From positions 220,612 to 284,611 of the forward strand of contig NZ_FNFU01000003.1 of the NCBI RefSeq assembly GCF_900101115.1: a stretch of 64,000 nt of DNA, given 5' to 3'. The stretch is from Cryobacterium psychrotolerans (GTDB lineage Bacteria > Actinomycetota > Actinomycetes > Actinomycetales > Microbacteriaceae). The translations under genes were made by a program, and so were the position numbers. A model generated the notes under the pieces. It was not told where the DNA came from and did no database searches. It saw only the letters and a program-made list of their open reading frames with translations. Below are positions 30,319 through 39,147 of this stretch, one piece after another. Each line of letters begins with the position of its first letter. Position 1 is the first letter of the stretch.

Positions 30319-32973
30319 TTAGCGGACCACAGCCGTGCGAACGGCGTCGAGTGCGCTGGGAACGGCGGAGACGTCCGTGCCGCCGCCCTGCGCGAGGTCG
30401 TCCTTGCCGCCGCCGCCGCCGCCGAGGATTCCGGCGACCTGCTTGGCCAGGGCACCGGCCTTGTGGCCGGCGTCGCGGGCGGCCTGGTTGGTCGCGACGA
30501 TCACGACCGGCTTCTCACCGACCGTTGCGGCCAGCGCCACGACGGCCGGCTCGCTGCCGAGCCGCTCACGGGTGGCGGTGACGAGCATCCGCACGTCGTC
30601 GGCGGATGCCAGGGTGCCCAGGTTCTCGGCAACGAGCATGACCGACCCGGCCCGGGACGCCGTCGCCAGGAGGGCCGGAACGCGATCGGAGAGGGCGCGC
30701 GCCTCGTAGGCGGCGATCTTCTTCTCCGCCGCCTTGAGGTTCTGGAGCAGGTCGTTGATGCGCTCCGGGAGCGCCTCCTTGGGCGTTTTGAGGTTCGCGG
30801 TGAGCTGCGACACGATCGCGCGCTCTGCCGCCAGGTCGCGGAACGCTTCCAGGCCGACAAGCGACTCGACGCGCCGGTTCGTCGAACCGACGGAGGCCTC
30901 GCTGACCAGGTTGATCATGCCGATTTCCGCACTCGTCGACACGTGGGTTCCGGCGCAGAGTTCGCGCGACCAGGGCCCGCCGATATCGACGACACGCACG
31001 CGGTCGCCGTACTTCTCGCTGAAAAGGGCCATGGCGCCCAGGGCCTTGGCCTCGGTGAGATTCATTTCCCGGGTGACGACCTCGAGGTTGTCCCGGATGG
31101 CGTTGTTGGCGATCTCCTCGATCTCGCTGCGCGTCGCCGGCGAGAGCGCCTGGTTCCAGGAGAAGTCAAAGCGGAGGAACCCGGCCTTGTTGTACGAGCC
31201 GGACTGGTGCGCGTTCGGGCCGAGCACCTGGCGGAGGGCCGCATGGAGGATGTGCGTCCCGGAATGGGCCTGGCGTGCCCCGCGGCGCCAGTCGGCGTCG
31301 ACCACGCTGGTCGCGCTGTCGCCCACCCCGACCTCACCGCTTCGCACCTGCACCTTGTGGCTGATCAGTCCCGCCACCGGCTTCTGCACGTCGAGCACTT
31401 CGAGTTCGTAACCGGGGCCGACGATGAGGCCGGCGTCGGCCTCCTGGCCGCCGGATTCCGCGTAGAGCGAGGTCTCCGAGAGGATGACCTCGGCGATCTC
31501 CCCGGCGACGGCGTTCGTCACCGAGGCGCCCTCGACGATGAGGCCGAGGATGGACGACTCGGTCTGCAGGGTGTCGTGGCCGGTGAAGACCGTCGCGCCC
31601 TGGGCGCGGAACGCGCTGTAGACGGACAGGTCGGCCAGGGTGGTCTTCTTCGCTTTCGCGTCGGCCTTGGCCATGGCGCGCTGCTTGGACATCAGGGCGT
31701 CGAAGGCCTCGCGGTTGACGCTGAGCCCGGCTTCCTCCGCCATCTCGAGGGTCAGTTCGATCGGGAAGCCGTAGGTGTCGTGAAGCAGGAACGCGGTGTC
31801 CCCCGGCAGTTCGGCCCCGGCCGCCTTCTTCGTTTTGGCCACGGCGACATCCAGCACGGCGCTGCCGCTGGTCAGCGTGCGGAGGAACGTCTCCTCCTCG
31901 GCGTACGCGGCCTGGCTGATCCGGTCGTAGTCGGACTTGACCTCCGGGTAGGCGTCGCTCATCGCGTCGCGCGACGCGGGGAACAGCTCGGGGAAGGTCG
32001 CGCCCTCGACACCGAGGAGGCGCATCGCACGCACGGTGCGGCGCATCAGGCGGCGCAGGATGTACCCACGGCCTTCGTTGGACGGCATGACGCCGTCGCT
32101 CATCAGCATCAGCGAGGAGCGCACGTGGTCGGCCACGATGCGCATCCGCACGTCGTCCTCATGGTCGGCGCCGTAGGCACGCCGGGAGAGCGCTGCGGCG
32201 CGGTCGAGGACCGGGCGGACCTGGTCGATCTCGTACATGTTCTCGACGCCCTGTTTGAGGAAGGCGACGCGCTCCAGGCCCATGCCGGTGTCGATGTTCT
32301 TCTTCGGCAGGTCGCCGAGGATTTCAAAGTCGTCCTTGCCTGAACCCTCCCCGCGCAGGTACTGCATGAAGACGAGGTTCCAGATCTCGACATACCGGTC
32401 GTCGTCGGTGGCCGGGCCGCCGTCGGCGCCGTAGGCGGGGCCGCGGTCGAAGAAAATCTCCGAACACGGACCGGCGGGCCCTGACTGGCCGGTCGACCAG
32501 TAGTTGGATTCCTTGCCGAGACGCTGGATGCGGTCGGCGGGCACGCCGATCGCCCGCCAATAGCCGAAAGCCTCATCGTCGTCGAGGTAGATCGTGACCC
32601 AGAGGTCCTTCTCGAGGAAGCCGTAGCCGCCTGCCGACTCCGGCGTGGTGAGGAGCTCCCAGGCGTACTGGATCGCCTGCTCCTTGAAGTAGTCGCCGAA
32701 CGAGAAGTTTCCGGCCATCTGGAAGAAGGTGCCGTGGCGAGGAGTCTTGCCGACCTCTTCGATGTCGTTGGTACGGATGCACTTCTGCACGCTGGTGGCC
32801 CGCGGGTAGGGCGGCGGCACCAGGCCGGTCAGGTACGGCACGAACGGGACCATGCCGGCCACGGTGAAGAGGAGGGTGGGGTCGTCGCTGACGAGGGACG
32901 CCGACGGCACGACCGTGTGTCCACGATCGGCGAAGAAGGCGAGCCAGCGCCCGCGAATTTCAGCAGTCTGCAT
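30319..32973 (-). CDS. alaS: Alanyl-tRNA synthetase
   Basis: 884 residues, full length. The N-terminal class II catalytic domain has KCIRTNDIEEVGKTPRHGTFFQMAGNFSFGDYFK (motif 2 region). The editing domain holds the zinc/editing HxxxH in HSGTHILHAALRQVLG and the Cys/His pair in ELCAGTHVSTSAEIG. The C-terminal DHHA1 domain ends with AGILGGGGGGKDDLAQGGG. ATG start. Directly upstream of ruvX by three bases. Confidence 0.98.
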   Translation of the reverse strand: MQTAEIRGRWLAFFADRGHTVVPSASLVSDDPTLLFTVAGMVPFVPYLTGLVPPPYPRATSVQKCIRTNDIEEVGKTPRHGTFFQMAGNFSFGDYFKEQAIQYAWELLTTPESAGGYGFLEKDLWVTIYLDDDEAFGYWRAIGVPADRIQRLGKESNYWSTGQSGPAGPCSEIFFDRGPAYGADGGPATDDDRYVEIWNLVFMQYLRGEGSGKDDFEILGDLPKKNIDTGMGLERVAFLKQGVENMYEIDQVRPVLDRAAALSRRAYGADHEDDVRMRIVADHVRSSLMLMSDGVMPSNEGRGYILRRLMRRTVRAMRLLGVEGATFPELFPASRDAMSDAYPEVKSDYDRISQAAYAEEETFLRTLTSGSAVLDVAVAKTKKAAGAELPGDTAFLLHDTYGFPIELTLEMAEEAGLSVNREAFDALMSKQRAMAKADAKAKKTTLADLSVYSAFRAQGATVFTGHDTLQTESSILGLIVEGASVTNAVAGEIAEVILSETSLYAESGGQEADAGLIVGPGYELEVLDVQKPVAGLISHKVQVRSGEVGVGDSATSVVDADWRRGARQAHSGTHILHAALRQVLGPNAHQSGSYNKAGFLRFDFSWNQALSPATRSEIEEIANNAIRDNLEVVTREMNLTEAKALGAMALFSEKYGDRVRVVDIGGPWSRELCAGTHVSTSAEIGMINLVSEASVGSTNRRVESLVGLEAFRDLAAERAIVSQLTANLKTPKEALPERINDLLQNLKAAEKKIAAYEARALSDRVPALLATASRAGSVMLVAENLGTLASADDVRMLVTATRERLGSEPAVVALAATVGEKPVVIVATNQAARDAGHKAGALAKQVAGILGGGGGGKDDLAQGGGTDVSAVPSALDAVRTAVVR

Positions 32974-33021
32974 GGGTTCCGTTGCTTGAAGAGAGGGCGA
33001 AAAAAGTGGAGGGGGTGCTGC

Positions 33022-33255
33022 CTACGGCTTCGTCACGCCGTCGAGGGCCTTGTCGACGGCCGTGTCGACGTCGCCGAGGGCGGCGCGCAGTTCGGCCTCC
33101 CGCTCGCGGTAGCCATCCGAAATGGCTTCACCGAACTCGCGGGCCTTCGCGTCGAGGTCGTTGAAGAACTGCTTGCCCTGCTGGGTCTTGTTCGCCTCGT
33201 GCGCGAGGACGAAACCGACTGCTACGCCAACGGCCAGCCAGATGACATTCTTCAT
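33022..33255 (-). CDS. Small membrane-anchored conserved protein
   Basis: 77 residues. An N-terminal hydrophobic helix (VIWLAVGVAVGFVLAHE) is followed by a charged amphipathic helix with DLDAKAREFGEAISDGYREREAELRAAL, suggesting a membrane-tethered coiled coil. ATG at 33253-33255; upstream in-frame sequence runs into the next gene and is not counted. It lies between the DUF948 gene and alaS, a position where actinobacteria often carry a small protein of this type. Function unknown. Confidence 0.85.
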   Translation of the reverse strand: MKNVIWLAVGVAVGFVLAHEANKTQQGKQFFNDLDAKAREFGEAISDGYREREAELRAALGDVDTAVDKALDGVTKP

Positions 33256-33334
33256 TTCGGTACTCCCTGATGTGTGTTGCGACTGTTCGGCGACTCGCGG
33301 CGGAGACGCAACGATCTGAATCCAGCGTAGCGGT

Positions 33335-33709
33335 CTAGGCTCGCCGGCGGCGGGCGCCGCCGGGGCGGCCGGCCCGGAACGCCGCACGCACACCGGCCGA
33401 GAAGCCGGCCAGCTTGATCAGCGGGCCACCCACCGTTGACGCGAACAGGGCGACGAGGGCGGAGGCGTTGCCGGTGGCATCCGCGATATTGCTGGTGATG
33501 GTGTCGACCCTGGCAAGCTGCTGGTTCGTTTCCCGGATGGTCGTCGTGCCTTCCTGGAGCAGGGGCGCGACCTCGCGGCTCAGCTCGCGGATGGCCAGGG
33601 TGGTCTCGTCGAAAACGCGCCCGAGCTTGACCAGCGGCAGGGCGAGGACGCCCACCAGGACCGCGAAAACTCCTGCGGCGATCAATCCGGCGATATCTCC
33701 ACCTGACAT
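33335..33709 (-). CDS. DUF948 membrane protein
   Basis: 124 residues. One N-terminal transmembrane helix (GDIAGLIAAGVFAVLVGVLALPLVKLG) is followed by a helical region with heptad character (DETTLAIRELSREVAPLLQEGTTTIRETNQQLARVDTITSNIADATGN) and a basic tail ending in RRRRA. This is the DUF948 pattern. The start ATG (MSGGDIAG) is preferred over one ten codons upstream by the family N-terminus. Encoded between rpsD and the small membrane protein; role unknown, probably envelope-associated. Confidence 0.88.
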   Translation of the reverse strand: MSGGDIAGLIAAGVFAVLVGVLALPLVKLGRVFDETTLAIRELSREVAPLLQEGTTTIRETNQQLARVDTITSNIADATGNASALVALFASTVGGPLIKLAGFSAGVRAAFRAGRPGGARRRRA

Positions 33710-33762
33710 TGACAACACCTTCCATTCCGGAATCGGCATGCATTGGTCGCGAAATACGCGAA

Positions 33763-33791
33763 GGGCGGGCCACCCATTGGGTGACCCGCCC
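33763..33791 (-). terminator. Strong hairpin downstream of rpsD
   Basis: gggcgggccaccc pairs with gggtgacccgccc around a three-base loop (one G-U type mismatch). Located between rpsD and the DUF948 gene. No clear U-run follows on the minus strand, so it is a hairpin-type 3' end. Confidence 0.65.
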
Positions 33792-33836
33792 TCAAGCGTA
33801 GTTCAGACGCGGCACCCCAGGGGGGTGCCCGGTGAG

Positions 33837-34466
33837 CTAACGCGCTGCGTAGTACTCGACGACGAGCTGGACTTCACACGTCACGGGGATTTCGATGCGC
33901 TTGGGGCGACGCACGAGGCGGGCCTGCAGCTTGTCGAGTTCGACCTCGAGGTAGACCGGGAGCTTGGGGAGCAGGTCGACGTGGCCGCCGGCGGCTGCAA
34001 CCTGGAACGGCTCCATGCCCTCGCTCTTGGGCTTGACGTGCATGAGCTGACCCGGCTTCACGCGGAAGGACGGACGGTCGACCAGCTGGCCGTCGACGAG
34101 GATGTGACGGTGCACGATCATCTGACGGGCCTGGGCGGTCGTGCGGGCGATGGCCGAGCGCACGAGGAGAGCGTCGAGACGGGTCTCGAGGATCTCGACC
34201 AGGTTCTCACCGGTCAGGCCCTGGGCGCGACGCGCTTCCTGGAAGGCGATCTTGAGCTGAGCCTCGCGGATGCCGTACTGGGCACGCAACCGCTGCTTTT
34301 CGCGCAGGCGCACGGCGTAGTCCGAGTCGGTCTTGCGCTTGGTACGGCCGTGCTCGCCCGGAGCGTACGGACGCTTCTCGAGGTACTTGGCCGCCTTCGG
34401 GGTCAGGGCGATGCCCAGTGCACGAGAGAGGCGGGTCTTGCTGCGGGTACGTGACTTGGTAGACAC
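33837..34466 (-). CDS. rpsD: 30S ribosomal protein S4
   Basis: 209 residues, the long actinobacterial S4 without the zinc-finger Cys set. It binds 16S rRNA early in assembly. The S4 RNA-binding motif is LVRSAIARTTAQARQMIVHRHILVDGQLVDRPSFRVKPG. The GTG start (STKSRTRSKTRLSRALG follows) has AAAGGAA just upstream and fits the family better than the ATG eight codons earlier. It stands alone, not in the alpha operon with rpoA, as in some other Gram-positive bacteria. Confidence 0.96.
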   Translation of the reverse strand: MSTKSRTRSKTRLSRALGIALTPKAAKYLEKRPYAPGEHGRTKRKTDSDYAVRLREKQRLRAQYGIREAQLKIAFQEARRAQGLTGENLVEILETRLDALLVRSAIARTTAQARQMIVHRHILVDGQLVDRPSFRVKPGQLMHVKPKSEGMEPFQVAAAGGHVDLLPKLPVYLEVELDKLQARLVRRPKRIEIPVTCEVQLVVEYYAAR

Positions 34467-34657
34467 GGGTTCCTTTCGATGGAGACTCAAACACAGGGAA
34501 GCCAGGGCGCACGCGCTACAAACACACGGGCGTCATGGGAGATCAGAGGGGTGGTGCCACGGGCCGCTCGGCTACAGAGCGAATCCCATCCAAACCGGAG
34601 TTGGGCGCAGCCGCACGCCAAAACCAGTTGTAGGCAGCCTTCAGACTAACACAGCGT

Positions 34658-36028
34658 CTACCCGCCGCGGATGATCCGGCGCAGCTTCGCGAGGCGCGAC
34701 GAGACCTCGCGCTCATGGCCGTGTTCGGTGGGTTCGTAATAACGCACGGTCTTGAGCTCGTTCGGCGGATACTGCTGGGCGAGCACGCCGAGCGCGTCGT
34801 CGTGCGGGTACTTGTAGCCCTTGCCGTGGCCGAGTCGCTTGGCGCCCGGGTAGTGCCCGTCGCGCAGGTGCTTGGGCACCCGGCCGGTCTTGCCCGCCCG
34901 CACGTCGGCGATGGCGGCATCCAGCGCCAGGTAGGCGGCGTTGGACTTGGGGGCCGTCGCGAGGTGCACCACGGCCTGGGCGAGCGGAATCCTGCCCTCG
35001 GGCATGCCGATGTACTGCACGGCGTCCGCGGCGGCGATCGCGATCACGAGCGACTGCGGGTCCGCCATCCCGATGTCTTCCGAGGCGAGAACGATGATGC
35101 GACGGCAGATGAAGCGCGGGTCTTCCCCGGCCTCGATCATGCGGGCCAGGTAGTGCAGCGACGCGTCGACGTCGGAGCCGCGCACCGACTTGATGAACGC
35201 GCTGATCACGTCGTAGTGCTCATCGCCATTGCGGTCATAACGGAGCAGCGCGCGGTCGACGGCGAGCGAGACGATCTCCGTGGTGATCACGGGCCTGGTG
35301 TCGGTGCCCTCATCGGTGGTCGTGGCGGCACTGGCCGTGGCGGCACTGGTTGTGGCGGCACTGACGGAAGCCGCCTCGAGCGCGGTGAGCGCGCGCCGGG
35401 CGTCTCCGGACGCGAGCCGGATGATCGCCGCGCGCGCCTCGCCGTCGAGCACGAACTTGTCGGCGAGACCCCGGGGATCCACGACGGCGCGGTCGACCAC
35501 GATGGCGAGGTCGTCGTCGCTGAGCGTTTCGAGGGTCAGCAGGAGCGACCGGGACAGCAGCGGCGAGATGACCGAGAAGGAGGGATTCTCGGTGGTCGCC
35601 GCCACGAGGATGATCACCCCGTTCTCCACGCCCGGAAGCAGGGCATCCTGCTGGGCCTTGCTGAAACGGTGGATCTCGTCGAGGAAGAGCACCGTCGACA
35701 GCCCGTAGAGGTCGCGGCTGGAGCGTGCCTCCTCCATCACCTGGCGGACATCGCGCACACCGGCGGAGACGGCCGAGAGTTCGACGAAGCGGCGGCCGGA
35801 GCTGTGGGCGATGGCCTGGGCCAGGGTCGTCTTGCCCGTCCCGGGCGGGCCCCAGAGGATGACCGAAACCGAGCCCCGCTCCCCCGTCTTGTCACTGGCC
35901 AGGCTGACCAGCGGCGAGCCGGGGGTCAGCAGGTGCCGCTGACCGGCGACCTCGTCGAGGCTTTTCGGGCGCATCCGCACGGCGAGGGGGGTTGCGCCAC
36001 TGCGCAGTCCCGGTTGGGCATCCGACAT
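34658..36028 (-). CDS. rarA: Replication-associated recombination protein RarA
   Basis: AAA+ ATPase related to clamp loaders, acting at stalled forks. 456 residues. Starts [21 protein letters not shown], then Walker [16 protein letters not shown], Walker [22 protein letters not shown], sensor [17 protein letters not shown], and the C-terminal RarA domain with [25 protein letters not shown] low-complexity [14 protein letters not shown] stretch about two thirds of the way along arises from a 15-bp tandem repeat. The ATG at 36026-36028 is preferred to an upstream in-frame one by the family N-terminus. Confidence 0.96.
   Translation of the reverse strand: MSDAQPGLRSGATPLAVRMRPKSLDEVAGQRHLLTPGSPLVSLASDKTGERGSVSVILWGPPGTGKTTLAQAIAHSSGRRFVELSAVSAGVRDVRQVMEEARSSRDLYGLSTVLFLDEIHRFSKAQQDALLPGVENGVIILVAATTENPSFSVISPLLSRSLLLTLETLSDDDLAIVVDRAVVDPRGLADKFVLDGEARAAIIRLASGDARRALTALEAASVSAATTSAATASAATTTDEGTDTRPVITTEIVSLAVDRALLRYDRNGDEHYDVISAFIKSVRGSDVDASLHYLARMIEAGEDPRFICRRIIVLASEDIGMADPQSLVIAIAAADAVQYIGMPEGRIPLAQAVVHLATAPKSNAAYLALDAAIADVRAGKTGRVPKHLRDGHYPGAKRLGHGKGYKYPHDDALGVLAQQYPPNELKTVRYYEPTEHGHEREVSSRLAKLRRIIRGG
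35322..35366. repeat. 15-bp tandem repeat inside rarA
   Basis: Three units beginning gtggcggcactg at 35322, 35337 and 35352, differing only in their last three bases. In the minus-strand protein they give repeated (S/T)AATT-like pentapeptides in a probable loop. Copy-number change would keep the frame. Confidence 0.85.
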
Positions 36029-36176
36029 GACTCCAGCGTAGTTTGTGCCGCCGACCGCGGCTGCCCGGTCCCGCGCGGCACTCTGCCCGCTTCCGCCGGG
36101 TTGCGTAGAATTCAAGCGGCGGCACCGCTGCCCCCTTTTTGCCTACCCGCCCGGTGGCGGCCCCTGGAGGATTGAC

Positions 36177-36971
36177 GTGGTTCCGAGCACCAGGCAAGAC
36201 CGTGTGTCCCGCGAGGCCAGGGCCAGGGCGCGCGCCTACCAGGCGCGGCAGGCCGTGCACGAACACCAGCAGAAGCGCCGGAAGCGCGACAACGTGCTCG
36301 CCTGGAGCGCGCTCGGCCTGGTGCTGATCCTCGCCGTGGGCGCGCAGCTGCTCTTCTTCACCGGCGGGCCGGGCACCCCGGCCCCGAGCGCGGGCGCGAC
36401 GCCCACGCCCAGCTCGTCGGCCCCGGCGGGGGCGAACTCGGGCGACGTCCCGCCCAGCAGCCTGGCCGAGGGCCGCACCTGGACGGGCTCACTCACCCTC
36501 AACGACTCGGCTCTCGGTTTCGAACTCGACGGCAAACTGGCCCCGCAGGCCGTGTCGTCAACGGTCGACCTAATCAGGACCGGCTTCTACGACGACGTTT
36601 CCTGCCACCGGCTCACCACCGGCGGCTTTTTCGTGCTGCAGTGCGGCGACCCCGACGGCACGGGCTCGGGCGGCCCCGGCTACAGCTACGGTCCGGTTGA
36701 GAACGCCCCGGCGGACGACGTGTACCCGGCGGGCACGATCGCCATGGCCCGCCAGGGCGGCAACGCGTACAGCATGGGCAGCCAGTTCTTCATCGTCTAC
36801 GAGGACACGACCATCCCGGCCGACGCGGCCGGCGGATACACCGTGCTGGGCAAGATCACGAGCGGCCTCGATGAGTTGAAAGCAAAAATCACGGATGCCG
36901 GGACCAAGGACGGCAAAACGGACGGCGCGCCGAAGGTCCCGACCGCGATCACGGCGATAACAGTTCAGTAG
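36177..36971 (+). CDS. Secreted/membrane-anchored cyclophilin-type peptidyl-prolyl isomerase
   Basis: 264 residues. A basic cytoplasmic segment (about 1-38), one transmembrane helix (VLAWSALGLVLILAVGAQLLFF), a Pro/Ser/Ala linker and a cyclophilin domain (about 100-260). Conserved pieces are SCHRLTTGGFFVLQCGDPDGTGSGGPGYSY and AMARQGGNAYSMGSQFFIVY, the isomerase core. The GTG at 36177 has GGAGG six bases upstream. Diverges from rarA; the next plus-strand gene is the DUF349 protein. A cyclophilin beside rsh is also seen in mycobacteria. Confidence 0.94.
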   Translation: MVPSTRQDRVSREARARARAYQARQAVHEHQQKRRKRDNVLAWSALGLVLILAVGAQLLFFTGGPGTPAPSAGATPTPSSSAPAGANSGDVPPSSLAEGRTWTGSLTLNDSALGFELDGKLAPQAVSSTVDLIRTGFYDDVSCHRLTTGGFFVLQCGDPDGTGSGGPGYSYGPVENAPADDVYPAGTIAMARQGGNAYSMGSQFFIVYEDTTIPADAAGGYTVLGKITSGLDELKAKITDAGTKDGKTDGAPKVPTAITAITVQ

Positions 36972-37033
36972 TTTCAGGCGAGCGACGCGCGGGCTTGCAA
37001 TAGGCTGGGTGCAGTATTGCCCCGTTCGGGGCC

Positions 37034-37063
37034 ACGCAACTACTCAGCACGCAACTATTCAGC
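37034..37063. repeat. 15-bp tandem duplication before the DUF349 gene
   Basis: acgcaactactcagc and acgcaactattcagc follow each other with one difference. The array ends four bases before the ribosome binding site AAGGTGAGG of the next gene. Confidence 0.8.
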
Positions 37064-37075
37064 AAGGTGAGGCTC

Positions 37076-38308
37076 TTGACTCCGACAGATCAGCAACCAT
37101 GGGGTCGCGTAGACGAAACCGGCACGGTCTACGTGCGCGAAGCGGCGGGCGAACGCGCCGTCGGCCAGTACCCGGACGCCACCCCCGAAGAGGCCCTGGC
37201 CTACTTCGAACGCAAATACGTCGAACTGAACGGGCAGGTCACCCTGCTTGAGCAGCGCGCCAAGGGTGGCGCTCCGGCCGCGGACATCGCCAAGACCGTC
37301 GCCAACCTGACCGCGACGGTGGCCACCGCCAACGCCGTCGGCAACCTCGCCGCCCTCGCCGAGCGGCTCGCCGCCCTCGGCGGCGCCGTGACCGAGCTCA
37401 CCGAGCAGCAGGGCGCCGAGGCGCAGGCCGCGGCCGGTGCCGCGATCGCCGAACGCGCCGCGATCGTCGAAGAGGCCGAACGCCTCGCCGCCGAAGACCC
37501 CGCCAAGACGCAGTGGAAGCAGGCCAGCGCGGCGCTGGACGAGCTGTTCACCAAGTGGCAGGACCACCAGCACGACGCGCCCCGCATCCCCAAGGGTGAG
37601 GCCAACGAACTGTGGAAGCGATTCCGCGCGGCCCGCACCACCATCGAACAGAACCGCAAGGCGTTCTTCGCCGACCTCGACAGCGCCCACAAGGACGTCC
37701 GCAACCGCAAGCAGCAGCTGATCGAGAAGGCCGAGGCCCTCGCGCCCAAGGGCGCCGACGGCATCCCGGCCTACCGGGGCCTGTTGGAGGACTGGAAGAA
37801 CGCGGGCCGCTCCGGCAAGAAGCAGGACGACGCCATGTGGGCGAAGTTCAAGGCGGCCGGTGACGTGCTGTACGGCGCCAAGGGCGAAATCGACGCCCAG
37901 GACAATGAGGAATTCGCCGGCAACCTCACCACGAAGCTCGAACTCCTGACCGAGGCCGAGGCGCTCCTGACCGAAACCGACCGCACCAGGGCGCGCGAGA
38001 CGCTCACGTCGATCCAGCGTCGCTGGGACGCCATCGGCAAGGTTCCCCGCGACCAGGTCAAGGTCGTCGACGAGCGCCTGCGCAAGGTGGAAGCCGCCAT
38101 GCGCAAGCTCGACGACGACCACTGGAAGCGCAACAACCCCGAGACGAAGGCGCGCGCCGAAGGTCTCGCCGGCCAGTTGAACGACGCCATCGCGAAGCTC
38201 GAAGCCGAGCTCGTCACGGCTCAGGAGAGCAAGGACGCCCAGGCGATCGCCGAGGCCACGGAGGCGCTCGAAACCCGCAAGGCGTGGCTGAAGGCCATCG
38301 GCCAGTAG
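37076..38308 (+). CDS. DUF349 domain protein
   Basis: 410 residues from the TTG at 37076, which has AAGGTGAGG just upstream; a GTG at 37067 is possible but would lack a ribosome site. The N-terminus is TPTDQQPWGRVDETGTVYV, followed by a long Ala-rich coiled-coil region and three to four DUF349 helical repeats, each with a W-K/RR-R core (KTQWKQASAALDELFTKWQ, WKRFRAARTTIEQNRKAFF, LEDWKNAGRSGKKQDD, IQRRWDAIGKVPRDQ). Widespread in actinobacteria, with proposed links to stress and nucleic acid or ribosome function; no enzymatic residues seen. Confidence 0.93.
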   Translation: MTPTDQQPWGRVDETGTVYVREAAGERAVGQYPDATPEEALAYFERKYVELNGQVTLLEQRAKGGAPAADIAKTVANLTATVATANAVGNLAALAERLAALGGAVTELTEQQGAEAQAAAGAAIAERAAIVEEAERLAAEDPAKTQWKQASAALDELFTKWQDHQHDAPRIPKGEANELWKRFRAARTTIEQNRKAFFADLDSAHKDVRNRKQQLIEKAEALAPKGADGIPAYRGLLEDWKNAGRSGKKQDDAMWAKFKAAGDVLYGAKGEIDAQDNEEFAGNLTTKLELLTEAEALLTETDRTRARETLTSIQRRWDAIGKVPRDQVKVVDERLRKVEAAMRKLDDDHWKRNNPETKARAEGLAGQLNDAIAKLEAELVTAQESKDAQAIAEATEALETRKAWLKAIGQ

Positions 38309-38392
38309 TATCCACGCTGTCGAGTCCGGTGATCTGTCCACAGATCACCGGATCCGTCGGTTAACGGCACGATTGGCCCGCACTCTGGTCGG

Positions 38393-39052
38393 ATGACCGG
38401 CATCCTTGCCCCGGTGCTCACTCCGGATGACCTTCCCCTCGCCGAACTGTGCGGCGCCCGTCTCGACGGCGAGGTCTACGCTCTCGGCGATTCCTGGTGC
38501 CCGGTCGACGAAGCGGACGGGCCCGTCGCCCGCGCCCTCGCCGCCGGCCTGCTCGTCCCCGGCCGGGCGATCGCCGAGCGGATGACCGCCGCCTGGGTCT
38601 ATGGTCTCGCGCCCGAGCCGCACCGGCACCACTTCTGCGTCGATCTCGGCGCGCGCACCCACGTGCCGCCGTCACCGCGCCTTCAGCTGCGAGAGGTGCG
38701 CTGCCGGCCGGACGAGACCCTGGTGATCGCCGGGCTCCGGGTGACGACTCCCCTGCGCACCGTCATCGACCTGGCCCGGTCGCCGGGCCCCGACGTGTCG
38801 CGTCGCGACTGGTCCGACCCCGACGCCACCGGCCCAGTCTCGTCCGGCACCGACTCGGAACGGGGGCTCGTCGCGCTGCTGGCGGCACTCCTCCGGCTCG
38901 GCGGTTTCGCCGACGCCCACGCCGCGGAGCAGCTGTGCCGGCGCCAGAACCTGCCGCATAAGGTGATCGCGCTGGCGAGGCTGGAACGCGCCTCACAGCT
39001 GCTCGCCGCCGCGGCCGGCGAACGCGGCCCTCGAGTCTCGGCCCTGAGTTGA
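38393..39052 (+). CDS. AbiEi-family antitoxin-like protein
   Basis: 219 residues. The N-terminal region (LTPDDLPLAELCGARLDGEVYALGD) resembles the winged-helix AbiEi antitoxin domain, then a central domain with GLRVTTPLRTVIDLAR, the typical DNA-binding/restriction-like core of these proteins in actinobacteria. No AbiEii nucleotidyltransferase toxin lies beside it; the neighbours are the DUF349 gene and rsh on the other strand. So it is probably an orphan regulator. ATG start with no strong ribosome site. Confidence 0.7.
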   Translation: MTGILAPVLTPDDLPLAELCGARLDGEVYALGDSWCPVDEADGPVARALAAGLLVPGRAIAERMTAAWVYGLAPEPHRHHFCVDLGARTHVPPSPRLQLREVRCRPDETLVIAGLRVTTPLRTVIDLARSPGPDVSRRDWSDPDATGPVSSGTDSERGLVALLAALLRLGGFADAHAAEQLCRRQNLPHKVIALARLERASQLLAAAAGERGPRVSALS

Positions 39053-39060
39053 CCCGTTGC

Positions 39061-39096
39061 GGTCGAGTTTGACTGGCACACCAGCCAACCTCGACC
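39061..39096. terminator. Palindrome between converging AbiEi-like gene and rsh
   Basis: ggtcgagtttgactgg and ccagccaacctcgacc pair at 14 of 16 positions around CACA. It sits in the 95-base gap between two converging stop codons, where a bidirectional 3' end is expected. No U-run. Confidence 0.6.
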
Positions 39097-39147
39097 GGAA
39101 CCGTCAAGGTCGGCGCAGGGCCGAACGGGCAGAGGGGAACGGACGGA

